Part shown: in pieces, positions 1 to 8,056 of the stretch
How the letters are laid out: each line of letters begins with the position of its first letter
Numbering within the stretch: the stretch's first letter is position 1
Assembly: GCF_008704495.1 (NCBI RefSeq)
Contig: NZ_CP023699.1
Coordinates: forward strand, 1,426,001 to 1,490,000
Length of the DNA: 64,000 bases
From: Streptomyces kanamyceticus
GTDB lineage: Bacteria; Actinomycetota; Actinomycetes; Streptomycetales; Streptomycetaceae
Reading direction: 5' to 3'
Notes under the pieces: generated by a model
Databases searched by the model: none
What the model was told of the DNA's origin: nothing
What the model saw: the letters and a program-made list of their open reading frames with translations, nothing else
Position numbers and translations under genes: made by a program

Positions 1-52
1 GCGGGATGGTTCAGTGGAGATCAAGCAGATTCAGCGGCGCGGGCCATCGAGA

Positions 53-1429
53 TCAGTGCAGACCCGCGAGCTGGAGCAACAGCGATTTCACTTCGGTGGC
101 CGCGACACGGCCGCTTACGGCGCGGGGGGTGGAGCACAAGATGAGCGGACTGTCGTCCTCGCTCGTGGGGAGGCGGCCATGGCTGCCGCGAATAGGTGAC
201 GGATCCAGCGGCACGACCGCCATGCGGTAGCGCATGCCGAGCTTCTTGCGGGCCAGCGCGCTCGCGGCCTTCACCCGGACGTAGGGGTCCTGGGGGTCCA
301 TGAAGAGCTCGACGGGGTCGTAGCCGGGTTTGCGGTGGATCTCGACGAGCTGTGCGAAGTCGGGCGCGCGGGCGTCGTCGAGCCAGTAGTAGTACGTGAA
401 CCAGGCGTCCGGCTCCGCGATCGCGACGAGTTCACCGGCGCGCGGATGGTCCAGGTGGTGTGCCTTCTTGCCTTCGTCGTCGAGGAGTTGCTCGATGCCG
501 GGGATGCCTTCGAGGGCGGCGCGGGTGGCGTCGAGGTCCTCGGGGCGCCGCACATAGACATGGGCGATCTGGTGGTCGGCGACGGCGAAGGCACGGGACG
601 CCATCGGGTCGAGGTACTCCATGCCGTCTTGGGTGTGCACCTCGAGCAGGCCCGCGCGACGCAGTGCGCGGTTGATGTCGACGGGCTTGTTCACCCGGGT
701 GATGCCGTACTCGGACAGGGCGACGACGGTGCGGCCCTCGGCCTCGGCGTCATCGAGCAGCGGGGCGAGGGCCGCGTCCAGGTCGGCCGCGGCCTGCGAG
801 GAGCGCGGGTCGTCCGGGCCGAAACGCTGCAGGTCGTAGTCGAGATGAGGGAGGTAGCACAGGGCCAGGTCGGGGTGGCGCGTGGCGAGGATGTGGCGGG
901 TGGCATCGATGATCCAGCGGCTGGACACGAGGTCGGCGCCGGGTCCCCAGAAGTGGAAGAGGGGAAAGGTGCCGAGCTTGTCGGTGAGTTCGTCGTGCAG
1001 GGCCGGGGGCCGGGTGTAGCAGTCGGGTTCCTTGCGGCCGTCGGCGTAGTAGACGGGGCGGGGGGTGACGGTGAAGTCGGTGTCGGCGCCCATGGCGTAC
1101 CACCAGCAGATGTTGGCGACGGTGTAGCCGGGGTGCGCGCGGCGGGCGGCGTCCCACAGCTTGTCGCCGGCGACCAGGCCGTTGTGCTGACGCCACAGGA
1201 GGACGTCGCCGAGCTCGCGGAAGTACCAGCCGTTGCCGACGATGCCGTGTTCGGCGGGGGTGGTGCCGGTGAGGAACGTGGACTGGGCGGCGCAGGTGAC
1301 GGCGGGCAGGACGGTGTCGAGCCGTGCTCTGGCGCCGGACCGGCCAAGGGCCTTGAGGTGCGGCATGTGGTCGAGGAGGCGCGGGGTGAGGCCGACGACG
1401 TCCAGGACCAGCAAGGGAGTCGGGGTCAT
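53..1429 (-). CDS. eboF: EboF-like alkaline phosphatase superfamily protein (nucleotide pyrophosphatase/phosphodiesterase type)
   Basis: The 458-residue protein belongs to the type I phosphodiesterase/nucleotide pyrophosphatase branch of the alkaline phosphatase superfamily, zinc enzymes that cleave phosphodiester or pyrophosphate bonds. Visible signatures are the N-terminal metal site LVLDVVGL, the Thr nucleophile region AVTCAAQSTFLTG followed by HGIVGN, the metal motif YLPHLDYDLQRFGP near residue 190, and SEYGITRV. No signal peptide is seen, so action is probably cytoplasmic. It is the last gene of a seven-gene minus-strand operon, and its ATG overlaps the stop of the preceding eboE as ATGA, so translation is probably coupled. 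The eboF name rests on this family plus the surrounding EboA, TatD, EboE and UbiA genes. The substrate is unknown. Ebo clusters have been linked to moving a secondary-metabolite precursor across the membrane. Confidence 0.85.
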   Translation of the reverse strand: MTPTPLLVLDVVGLTPRLLDHMPHLKALGRSGARARLDTVLPAVTCAAQSTFLTGTTPAEHGIVGNGWYFRELGDVLLWRQHNGLVAGDKLWDAARRAHPGYTVANICWWYAMGADTDFTVTPRPVYYADGRKEPDCYTRPPALHDELTDKLGTFPLFHFWGPGADLVSSRWIIDATRHILATRHPDLALCYLPHLDYDLQRFGPDDPRSSQAAADLDAALAPLLDDAEAEGRTVVALSEYGITRVNKPVDINRALRRAGLLEVHTQDGMEYLDPMASRAFAVADHQIAHVYVRRPEDLDATRAALEGIPGIEQLLDDEGKKAHHLDHPRAGELVAIAEPDAWFTYYYWLDDARAPDFAQLVEIHRKPGYDPVELFMDPQDPYVRVKAASALARKKLGMRYRMAVVPLDPSPIRGSHGRLPTSEDDSPLILCSTPRAVSGRVAATEVKSLLLQLAGLH

Positions 1430-2595
1430 GGCAGTTCCTTCAGGCCGAGGTCCGTGAGCAGGTCACGGGCGAGGGTCAGTTCCGCGGCGATGCCCTCGGC
1501 GAGCTGCGGGCGGCCACGCGGGCGCAGTGCGGGCGGCAGCGCCTGCCAGGTGTAGGTCTCGACCTCGAGATGACGGGTCAGCGGACGCGGGCCGCCGACG
1601 AGGCGGTTCAGGGTGTCCTGGAGCACGGGGAGCGTGGAGGTGAGCGGTGCGGCGGGGGCCGCGTGCAGGGGGACGTGGAAGTGTGCGCGCCACGGACCGG
1701 TGTCGGGCAGTGCGTGGTCGGTGAGTGCTTCTCCGAGGTCGTCGGTGCCGCGCAGCCCGGTGCCGTTGACGGTGCGGGTCTGGTGCAGGAAGCGGGGTTC
1801 GTCGAAGGCGGCGAGGGCCTCGCGCACGGCGGGGAGATGGGGGTGTTCGGCGTGCAGGGCGGCGGAGAGCTGCGATTTGACGACGGGGATGCCCGCGGCG
1901 GTCAGGGCGTCGAGAGCGGTTCGCGGGTCCTCGAAGGAGGTGGCGAGGTGGCAGGTGTCCACACAGATGCCGATGCGGTCGTGGCCGACCGCGGTGAGGG
2001 GGGCGATCGCGTCGGCGGTCGTCTCGACGGTACAGCCGGGCTCCGGTTCGAGACCGATCCGGATGGAGCGTCCGGTCAGCTCGGCGAGTGCGTCCAGGCG
2101 TTGGGCGAGCGCGGTGAGAGCGGTGCGGGCCGCCTCGGCCCTGACGGTGTCGAAGGGGGTGCGCCAGGCGAGCGGGAGCGTGGAGATGGTGCCCTCGGTG
2201 ACGTCGTCGGGGAGCAGGGTCGCGAGCAGCCGCGCCAGGTCGGTGGTGTGGGACAGGCGCTCCGGGTCGGTCCAGTCCGGTTTGTACACGCGGTACTTGA
2301 CCTCTTCGGCGCCGAAGCCCTCATAGGGAAAGCCGTTGAGCGTGACGACTTCGAGGCCGCGCCGGTCGAGTTCGGTGCGCAGTCCGCGCAGCGCCGCGGG
2401 GTCGGTGACCAGGGCGTGTGCGGCGTCCTTGGCGAGCCACAGGCCGATGCCGATGCGGTCCCTGCCGAGGCGTCTGCGCACCGGCTCGCAGTGGTCGCGG
2501 AGCTGGGCGATGACTCCGTCGAGGGTCTCCGCGGGGTGCACGTTCGTGCAGTACGCGAGGTGGACGGTGGAGCCGTCGGGGTGCCGGAAGCGCAT
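1426..2595 (-). CDS. eboE: Metabolite traffic protein EboE (xylose-isomerase-like TIM barrel)
   Basis: The 389-residue protein has the sugar phosphate isomerase/epimerase-like TIM-barrel fold that defines EboE. It starts MRFRHPDGSTVHLAYCTNVHP, the family's usual opening, with strand/metal-site segments GLEPEPGCTVE, ICVDTCHLATSFED, VVKSQLSAAL and HLEVETYTW in order. These acidic and histidine residues match the divalent-metal site of xylose-isomerase-like enzymes. The reaction is not known. It lies between the TatD gene (3-bp gap) and eboF (4-bp overlap), so all three are surely cotranscribed. An ordinary sugar isomerase is the alternative, but the conserved start and the neighbours favour EboE. 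Confidence 0.87.
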   Translation of the reverse strand: MRFRHPDGSTVHLAYCTNVHPAETLDGVIAQLRDHCEPVRRRLGRDRIGIGLWLAKDAAHALVTDPAALRGLRTELDRRGLEVVTLNGFPYEGFGAEEVKYRVYKPDWTDPERLSHTTDLARLLATLLPDDVTEGTISTLPLAWRTPFDTVRAEAARTALTALAQRLDALAELTGRSIRIGLEPEPGCTVETTADAIAPLTAVGHDRIGICVDTCHLATSFEDPRTALDALTAAGIPVVKSQLSAALHAEHPHLPAVREALAAFDEPRFLHQTRTVNGTGLRGTDDLGEALTDHALPDTGPWRAHFHVPLHAAPAAPLTSTLPVLQDTLNRLVGGPRPLTRHLEVETYTWQALPPALRPRGRPQLAEGIAAELTLARDLLTDLGLKELP

Positions 2596-2598
2596 GGC

Positions 2599-3447
2599 TC
2601 ACGCCCCGCCGCGCAGGATGGAGTTTCCCTCGTGGGTCGCTTCCGTACCGGCGACGTCGAGGACGAGGCGGCCGCTGAGCCCGTAGAAGGCGACGGGGTT
2701 GCGCCAGAGCACGAGATCGACGTCGTCCTCGTCATACCCGGCGGCCAGCATCGCGTCGGCGACCTTGCGGGTCTTGAGGGGGTCGCTCTTGCCCCAGTCG
2801 GCGGCCGAGTTGACCAGGACCTTCTCCGGGCCGACGGCGCGCAGGATCGCGATCATCCGTTCTTCGTCCATCTTGGTGTCGGGATAGACGGAGAAGCCGA
2901 GCCAACAGCCGCTGTCCTTGGCCTCCTTGACCGTGGTCTCGTTGAGGTGGTCGATCAGGACGCGTTCCAACGGCAGGGGGGACTCGCGCACGACGTCGAT
3001 CGTGCGGCGCAGCCCCGCGAGCTTGTCGCGGTGCGGGGTGTGCACGAGCGCGGGCAGCTCGTGGTCGGCGGCCAGTTGCAACTGGGCGGCGAGCGCGGTG
3101 TCCTCGGCGGGCGTCATGGAGTCGTAGCCGATCTCGCCCACGGCGACGACGTTGTCCTTGACGAGATAGCGGGGCAGCGCGGCGAGGACAGGGGTGCAGC
3201 GGGGGTCGTTCGCCTCCTTGGGGTTGAGCGCGATCGTGCAGTGGTGGGCGATTCCGTACTGGGCGGCGCGGAAGGGTTCCCAGCCGAGGAGGGAGTCGAA
3301 GTAGTCGAAGAAGGACGCGGGCGACGTGCGGGGCTGGCCGAGCCAGAAGGCGGGCTCCACGACCGCGCGGACACCCGAGGCGTACATCGCCTGATAGTCG
3401 TCGGTGGTGCGGGAGGTCATGTGGATGTGGGGATCGAAGATGCGCAT
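2599..3447 (-). CDS. eboB: EboB-like TatD family metal-dependent hydrolase
   Basis: The 282-residue amidohydrolase-superfamily protein is of the TatD type. Metal-binding residues are visible in order: the HxH of DPHIHM near the N-terminus, VGEIGYDS, PALVHTPH, VLIDHLNETT and VNSAADWGKSD, which carries the last Asp. An in-frame extension reaches 67 codons upstream, but it has atypical Arg/Pro-rich composition and runs into eboA. The ATG at 3447 begins MRIFDPHIHM, the normal family start, and leaves only 8 bp to the eboA stop. TatD enzymes are metal-dependent hydrolases or nucleases. In ebo clusters the EboB substrate is undefined. Confidence 0.86.
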   Translation of the reverse strand: MRIFDPHIHMTSRTTDDYQAMYASGVRAVVEPAFWLGQPRTSPASFFDYFDSLLGWEPFRAAQYGIAHHCTIALNPKEANDPRCTPVLAALPRYLVKDNVVAVGEIGYDSMTPAEDTALAAQLQLAADHELPALVHTPHRDKLAGLRRTIDVVRESPLPLERVLIDHLNETTVKEAKDSGCWLGFSVYPDTKMDEERMIAILRAVGPEKVLVNSAADWGKSDPLKTRKVADAMLAAGYDEDDVDLVLWRNPVAFYGLSGRLVLDVAGTEATHEGNSILRGGA

Positions 3448-3455
3448 CGGGACTC

Positions 3456-4106
3456 CTACTCCTCGCCGGTCGTGCGGGCCGTGGGGGCGGTCAGGGCCAG
3501 GACGCGGTGCAGGTCGCCCGGGACGGGACGGCCCGCTGCGGTGCGTTCGTTCGCGTAGTCGCCGAGCATCCGGGCGAGTTCGGCGTCGCCGTGGGCGCGC
3601 CGTGCGAGATCGGTGACGGCCTCCACGGGTACGCCGGTGAACAGGCACTTGAGGACGGCGTGCCGCCAGTCGTGCGGGGCGAGGTGCTCGGCGGCGTAAG
3701 GGCCGACGGCCGCGGCGACCAGGCGGGTGTCGTTGGCGCGCAGGGCGTCCTCGACCAGAGGAAGGGCTTCGGGGCCCGGCACCAGATGGGGCAGGGAGTG
3801 CAGGACGGCACGGCGTTCGGCGGCGGTGCCCTGGGCGTAGACGCGGGTCAGGGTCTCCGGGTCGGCGGCGGCCATGTGCAGGAGGAGGATGCGGGCGGCG
3901 TCGGCGTGGTCAGGCCCGCAGCGGCGTCCGGCTTCGGCGAACCTCAGCTCCCAGGTGGGTACGTCCCCTTGCGCCGAAGGACCCTGCCCTGGCGCCTGGA
4001 AGGCGGCGGCCTCGGCGGTGGCCTGGTCGAGCCAGGCGCGGGCGGCCCCGCCGAGATGGGATTCGAGGCGGGTGCGGAGGGCGGCGATTCCGGGGGTGTC
4101 GGTCAC
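3456..4106 (-). CDS. eboA: EboA domain-containing protein
   Basis: The 216-residue protein is alpha-helical with no obvious catalytic motif. I recognise it as EboA from its composition, with segments such as ARILLLHMAAADPETLTRVY, RRAVLHSLPHL and HDWRHAVLKCLFTGVPVEAV. Such repeated short helices suggest a HEAT- or TPR-like scaffold, which is inference. It has no signal peptide or membrane segment. The GTG start overlaps the stop of the upstream TIM-barrel gene (GTGA), so translation is probably coupled. EboA is the marker gene of ebo clusters, where its biochemical role remains unknown. A protein-protein scaffold for the other enzymes would fit its lack of active-site residues. Confidence 0.85.
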   Translation of the reverse strand: MTDTPGIAALRTRLESHLGGAARAWLDQATAEAAAFQAPGQGPSAQGDVPTWELRFAEAGRRCGPDHADAARILLLHMAAADPETLTRVYAQGTAAERRAVLHSLPHLVPGPEALPLVEDALRANDTRLVAAAVGPYAAEHLAPHDWRHAVLKCLFTGVPVEAVTDLARRAHGDAELARMLGDYANERTAAGRPVPGDLHRVLALTAPTARTTGEE

Positions 4107-5587
4107 GGGGTTCCTCCTTCGACGGCGCGGCGCAGGAACTCGATGGAGTGGGCCGCGAGTTGAGGTCCCGCGTGAGAGTGGCGGGGCAGTTCGACGACGG
4201 TCAGCCCCTGGTAGCCGGTTGCTGCCAGCGCCTCGAGGACGGGCGGGAAGTCGATCTCGCCGTCACCGAAGGGCAGGTGTTCGTGGACGCCGCGGCGCAT
4301 GTCCTCGATCTGGACGTGTCGCAGCCAGGGCGCGGCGGCCTTGACGCAGTCGGCGGGAGGGAGCGGTTCGAGGCACTGGCAGTGGCCGATGTCGAGAGTG
4401 AGGCCGAGGAGTTCGGGGTCGCCGAGGGCGTGGCGGAGGTGATGGAAGTCGGCGAGTGAGGAAAGGAGATGACCAGGCTCGGGCTCGATCGCGAGCGGAA
4501 CACCGGCACCGGACGCGGTGTCGAGAACCGCACCGAGGGCGTCGGCGAGGCGTTTCCAGGCGGTTTCGTCGTCCGTGCCCTCGGGGGTGATGCCGCTGAA
4601 GCAGTGCACGGCGTGGGCGCCCAGGTCGGCGGCGACCCGGACGGCCCGGATGAGCAGCCTGACCCGGTCGGCGCGCCGTTCCGGATCGGGATCGAGAAGG
4701 GAGGGACCGTGTTTGTGGCGCGGGTCGAGGACATAGCGGGCGCCGGTCTCGACGGTGGCGGTGAGACCGAGCCGGTCGAGTCTGCGGGCGACGTGCCGGG
4801 TGCGGGCGGCGAGATCGGGGGCGAGGGGGTCGAGGTGCATGTGGTCGAGGGTCAGTCCGACCCCCGCGTAGCCGAGGTCGGCGAGCAGACCGAGGGCATC
4901 GTCGAGACGGAGGTCGGTGAGCCCGTTGGTCCCGTACCCGAAACGGAGTTCGCCGGGCGGCGTGCCGTTGCCGTGCGGTGTGCGTTCACGGGGCGTGGTG
5001 CTGTCGGCGGGCGTCGCGCGACCGACGGGGATCGCGACATCGCCACGCGACATGCCATCACCGGGCGGCATGCCCTCACGGGACATGGCGCGGTCGGCAG
5101 ACCTCGCGCGACCGAACGGGATCGCGACATCGCCACGCGACATGCCATCACCGGGCGGCATGCCCTCACCGGGCATGGCGCGGTCGGCAGACCTCGCGCG
5201 ACCGAACGGGATCGCGACATCGCCACGCGACATGCCATCACCGGGCGGCATGCCCTCACGGGACATGGCGCGGTCGGCAGACCTCGCGCGACCGAACGGG
5301 ATCGCGACATCGCCACGCGACATGCCATCACCGGGCGGCATGCCCTCACGGGACATGGCGCGGTCGGCAGGCAGCACTCGCTCACCAGGCGTCGCGCCAC
5401 CGGCGGGCAGCACTCGTTCACCAGGCGTCGTGCGACCGGCGGGCATCGCGACATCGCCGGGCGCGGCACCTACGCCAGGCGCAACACCTACGCCAGGCGC
5501 AGCACCTACGCCGGGCGCGGCGCCTTCGCCAAACTCGGCCCTTTCGCCGGGCGCGGCATCGGGCCGTCGGGAGTCGGGCTCGCTCAT
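4103..5587 (-). CDS. Sugar phosphate isomerase/epimerase with a repetitive 30-residue N-terminal extension
   Basis: The C-terminal 280 residues form a xylose-isomerase-like TIM barrel starting at LRFGYGTNGLTDLRLDDA. Its metal-site segments are AIEPEPGHLLSS, LTLDIGHCQCLE, HVQIEDMRRG and TVVELPRHSHAG. The preceding roughly 200 residues are a low-complexity Pro/Gly/Arg/Met region. It contains PGVGAAPGV-type repeats, then four copies of a 30-residue unit (MSREGMPPGDGMSRGDVAIP...) encoded by a 90-bp tandem array. The ATG at 5587 overlaps the UbiA gene stop as ATGA, which favours this start and a 494-residue product. Every repeat unit also has in-frame ATGs, so shorter forms starting nearer the barrel cannot be excluded. 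The normal family length is near 280 residues, so the extension is abnormal. It is a core gene of the actinobacterial ebo-type operon. Confidence 0.75.
   Translation of the reverse strand: MSEPDSRRPDAAPGERAEFGEGAAPGVGAAPGVGVAPGVGAAPGDVAMPAGRTTPGERVLPAGGATPGERVLPADRAMSREGMPPGDGMSRGDVAIPFGRARSADRAMSREGMPPGDGMSRGDVAIPFGRARSADRAMPGEGMPPGDGMSRGDVAIPFGRARSADRAMSREGMPPGDGMSRGDVAIPVGRATPADSTTPRERTPHGNGTPPGELRFGYGTNGLTDLRLDDALGLLADLGYAGVGLTLDHMHLDPLAPDLAARTRHVARRLDRLGLTATVETGARYVLDPRHKHGPSLLDPDPERRADRVRLLIRAVRVAADLGAHAVHCFSGITPEGTDDETAWKRLADALGAVLDTASGAGVPLAIEPEPGHLLSSLADFHHLRHALGDPELLGLTLDIGHCQCLEPLPPADCVKAAAPWLRHVQIEDMRRGVHEHLPFGDGEIDFPPVLEALAATGYQGLTVVELPRHSHAGPQLAAHSIEFLRRAVEGGTP
5011..5370. repeat. 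90-bp tandem repeat, four units, inside the TIM-barrel gene
   Basis: Four near-identical 90-bp units begin at 5011, 5101, 5191 and 5281. The last three share the start acctcgcgcgaccgaacggg. The first and the end of the last have diverged. Because 90 is a multiple of 3, the array adds 30 residues per unit without shifting frame. Confidence 0.92.
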
Positions 5588-6768
5588 GTCACGCTCACCT
5601 TCCGTGCGAACTTCCTGGCCGCGGGGGCGAGTGCGGCGGTCAGGAGGGCGGTTCCCGCGGCGCCCGCGCGGGCGGCCAGTGCGGCTTGCAGCGGGATCAT
5701 GGCGCGGATCCCACCGCCGACGGCTCGTTGGGTGAGAGGCGGTGACGGATTGAGGACGGCGTGGAACAGGGGCTTGGCGACGGTGCCGACGTAGGCGGCT
5801 GCGAGCGCGCCGCGCAGGGCGCGCACAGCGGTGCCTCGCTCGTCGCTTCGGGCGGTGACCGCTGCCGAGGAAACGGCGCTCGGCAGGCTGCCAAGACCGC
5901 TCGGCCCGCTCCACGCGCCTGGCAGGCCCGGCAGGTCGAAGGTGGCTGCAGACCGTCGGCCTACCGGGAATGGGAGGAGGCGTCGGCTCGAGGGCAGGCC
6001 GGGGGTCGGGCCCCGTCCCACCCACTGGGCCAGCACCGTGGTCACCGCGAGTGCCGCAAGGGGCGCTGCCGTGGAGCCACCCTGGGCCTCGCGGCGGGAG
6101 ACCGCGGTGACCGCCAGGGTATGGGCGGCAAGCACCCCGGCGGACGACAGCGCGGCAGACGGCACCGCGCCCTCGCCCCCACGGCGACCGGCACCAGCAC
6201 CAGCACCAGCACCAGCACCAGCACCCAAGCCCACACCCGCACCCGCACCCGCACCCGCACCCGCACCCGCACCACAGCGGCCCACGCCACCGCCACCACC
6301 ACGCCCCACACCGCCACCACCCCTCGTAGCCACCGCCCCCAACACCAGATCAAGGCCTCGTGCCGCCGCCATGGCCACCGGACCCGCGGGGGTGTGCTTG
6401 AGGCCCAGGTCGTAGGCCCAGACCGTGCCGGCCAGGGCGGTGGCCGTGGCGAGGGCGGGGCGGCCCGCGCGGGAGGCCAGGGTCAGGCCCGTCGCCGTGA
6501 GGGCCGTCGCCGCGGCGAGGGCGGCGGGTGGGGTGATGCGGCCGGAGGGCAGGGGGCGTTCGGGGCGTTCGACGGCGTCGTCCGCCCGGTCCGCCCAGTC
6601 GTTGAGGGCCATGCCCGCTTCGTACAGACAGAGGGAGGAGGTGATGGCGAGGAGGGTGCGGTGGTTGGGGCGCAGACCGGTGGCCGCCGCCCCGGCGAGG
6701 GCGTCGCCGGGGACGGTGAACAGGGCAGGGAGGCGCAGCAGTTCCGCCCAGTCGCGCGGGGTACTCAT
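5584..6768 (-). CDS. eboC: EboC-like UbiA family prenyltransferase with Gly/Ala-rich insertion
   Basis: The 394-residue membrane protein is of the UbiA superfamily, enzymes that transfer a prenyl chain to an acceptor in the membrane. The first Asp-rich motif reads NDWADRADDAVERPERPLPSG near residue 55, and the second region reads WAYDLGLKHTP near residue 145. Several hydrophobic helices flank them. A roughly 50-residue insertion of GGGGVG and (GA)n repeats sits at about residues 170-215, encoded by hexanucleotide repeats. The rest of the C-terminal half is also alanine-rich. The start at 6768 overlaps the stop of the inositol-phosphate-synthase-like gene (ATGA). A longer open frame upstream is the shadow of that gene. 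EboC is the prenyltransferase of ebo clusters. The prenyl donor and acceptor here are unknown. Confidence 0.84.
   Translation of the reverse strand: MSTPRDWAELLRLPALFTVPGDALAGAAATGLRPNHRTLLAITSSLCLYEAGMALNDWADRADDAVERPERPLPSGRITPPAALAAATALTATGLTLASRAGRPALATATALAGTVWAYDLGLKHTPAGPVAMAAARGLDLVLGAVATRGGGGVGRGGGGGVGRCGAGAGAGAGAGAGVGLGAGAGAGAGAGAGRRGGEGAVPSAALSSAGVLAAHTLAVTAVSRREAQGGSTAAPLAALAVTTVLAQWVGRGPTPGLPSSRRLLPFPVGRRSAATFDLPGLPGAWSGPSGLGSLPSAVSSAAVTARSDERGTAVRALRGALAAAYVGTVAKPLFHAVLNPSPPLTQRAVGGGIRAMIPLQAALAARAGAAGTALLTAALAPAARKFARKVSVT
6180..6275. repeat. Hexanucleotide microsatellite in the UbiA gene
   Basis: Runs of the 6-mers ccagca and cgcacc (plus-strand reading) occupy about 6190-6275. 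They encode Gly-Ala and Gly-Val dipeptides on the minus strand. Copy-number change in 6-bp steps keeps the frame. Confidence 0.85.
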
Positions 6769-7910
6769 CGGGTCTCCCGCAGGCGCCGCGCGAGGTCGAG
6801 CAGCTGGGCGTACTGCTCGCCGAGTGCGGCGGGAGGGCCGTCGTCGGGGTCCTTGAAGTAGAAGGCGAGGGAGGGGAGGGGGCCGCGCAGGCCGCGTTCG
6901 TGGGCGCGGGAGGTGAGGCGGGCAAGGTCCAGGATCAGGGGGGCCGCGAGGGCCGAGTCGCAGCCCTGCCAGGTGGTCTGCAGGACCATGCGGGTGCCGA
7001 GGAACCCGTCGAAGGCGATGTGGTCCCAGGCCGTCTTCCAGTCGCCGAGCGAAGGCACGTCGTCGATGTGGACCTCGCCCTCGGGGGTGGTGCCGAGGGT
7101 GTCGGCGAGGACGCGTTCCTTGCCCGCGTTCTTCGCGGCGGCGGCGGCCGGGTCGGCGAGGGCCGCGCCGTCTCCGCCGCCGAGGAGGTTGGTGCCGGAC
7201 CAGGCCCGTACGGCGAGCGCGCGCTGGGCGAACATCGGGCCGAGTACCGAGCGGAGGAGGGTCTGTCCTGTCTTGCCGTCGCGTCCGGCAAAGGGCAGTG
7301 CGGAAGCTTGTGCGGCATCGGCGAGAGAGGGGTGGTGCAGCCCCGTCGAGGGGGTGAAGTTCACGTAGGGGCAGCCGGCCCGGAGCGCGGCCGCGGCGTA
7401 GAGGGAACTGGCGGGCAGTCGCGCGTCGCCGTCCGCGGGGAGCGGCTCCGTGGAGGCGACGTTGACCACGACCGCGCGGGCAAGGCCCCGGCGGTGGATG
7501 AAGTCTCGCAGGTCCGCGGCGAAGGCGTCGATCAGCTCCTCGTCGGTGCGGGTGTCGCCGGGCAGGGGCCCGCCGGGGCGTATCTCGGCGTCGGCGGCGG
7601 CCAGTTCGGCCTGGACCGCGGAGGGAAGGCCGTGGGGCAGGACGCCGCCCGCGGCCAGTTCCTCGGCGCGTTTGGGCAGGGGGCAGCTCGTGGTGTCGTG
7701 GCCGCCGAAGACGAGCGAGGACAACGTTGGCAGGCCGCAATCCGTGAAGGGAGGTGTTTCGGTGACCATGCCGGTCGGCGCGTGCAGTCCCGCCGCCAGG
7801 GCCGCGCACCCGGTGACGGTCGTGGTCGCGACCGAACCGCGCGCCCCGATCAGCCAGACCCCGACGAGTGGCGTCGCGACGGAAGAAGTAGAGAGCGCGG
7901 ATGTGGACAC
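6765..7910 (-). CDS. myo-inositol-1-phosphate synthase family protein, first gene of the ebo-type operon
   Basis: The 381-residue protein starts with a Rossmann NAD site, VGVWLIGARGSVATTTVTGC. Further synthase signatures are NVASTEP, CPYVNFTPS, GRDGKTGQT, SGTNLLGGGDG, DDVPSLGDWKTAWDHI and LAFYFKDP. Myo-inositol-phosphate synthases isomerise glucose-6-phosphate to inositol-1-phosphate through NAD-dependent oxidation, aldol cyclisation and reduction. The GTG at 7910 is chosen because AGGAGG sits five bases upstream. An in-frame extension of 18 codons lacks such a site. In classical ebo clusters a dehydroquinate-synthase-like cyclase (EboD) occupies this functional slot. Here a different cyclase family heads the operon, so it may make the cyclitol core that the rest of the cluster prenylates and transports (inference). 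Confidence 0.85.
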   Translation of the reverse strand: MSTSALSTSSVATPLVGVWLIGARGSVATTTVTGCAALAAGLHAPTGMVTETPPFTDCGLPTLSSLVFGGHDTTSCPLPKRAEELAAGGVLPHGLPSAVQAELAAADAEIRPGGPLPGDTRTDEELIDAFAADLRDFIHRRGLARAVVVNVASTEPLPADGDARLPASSLYAAAALRAGCPYVNFTPSTGLHHPSLADAAQASALPFAGRDGKTGQTLLRSVLGPMFAQRALAVRAWSGTNLLGGGDGAALADPAAAAAKNAGKERVLADTLGTTPEGEVHIDDVPSLGDWKTAWDHIAFDGFLGTRMVLQTTWQGCDSALAAPLILDLARLTSRAHERGLRGPLPSLAFYFKDPDDGPPAALGEQYAQLLDLARRLRETR

Positions 7911-8056
7911 GGCTGCCTCCTGCCAGATCTCAAAGAACAGAGGAACAGATGAACAGAGAAACAAAGGGAGAGAGGAACAGAGGGAGGAAACGAGGGACGT
8001 GCATGCGGTGGTGTGAGACGGCGGGCGGAGGTCCGGCGTCCGCCGCCCGCCGTCGT
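7911..8056 (-). promoter_or_regulatory. Leader/promoter region of the ebo-type operon with GAACAG repeats
   Basis: The 146 bp between the lipoprotein gene and the operon start are purine-rich on the plus strand. The hexamer gaacag recurs at 7935, 7943 and 7951 with exact 8-bp spacing, and again at 7975. No clear -35/-10 pair is evident. The strong Shine-Dalgarno site AGGAGG at the downstream end decides the GTG start at 7910. Confidence 0.5.

Noticed and set aside
1570..3558. 662-codon plus-strand open frame
   Set aside because: Shadow of the eboE and eboB genes.
5011..5370. CRISPR-like array
   Set aside because: Units are 90 bp, directly adjacent and almost identical along their whole length, with no unique spacers, and they keep a reading frame.
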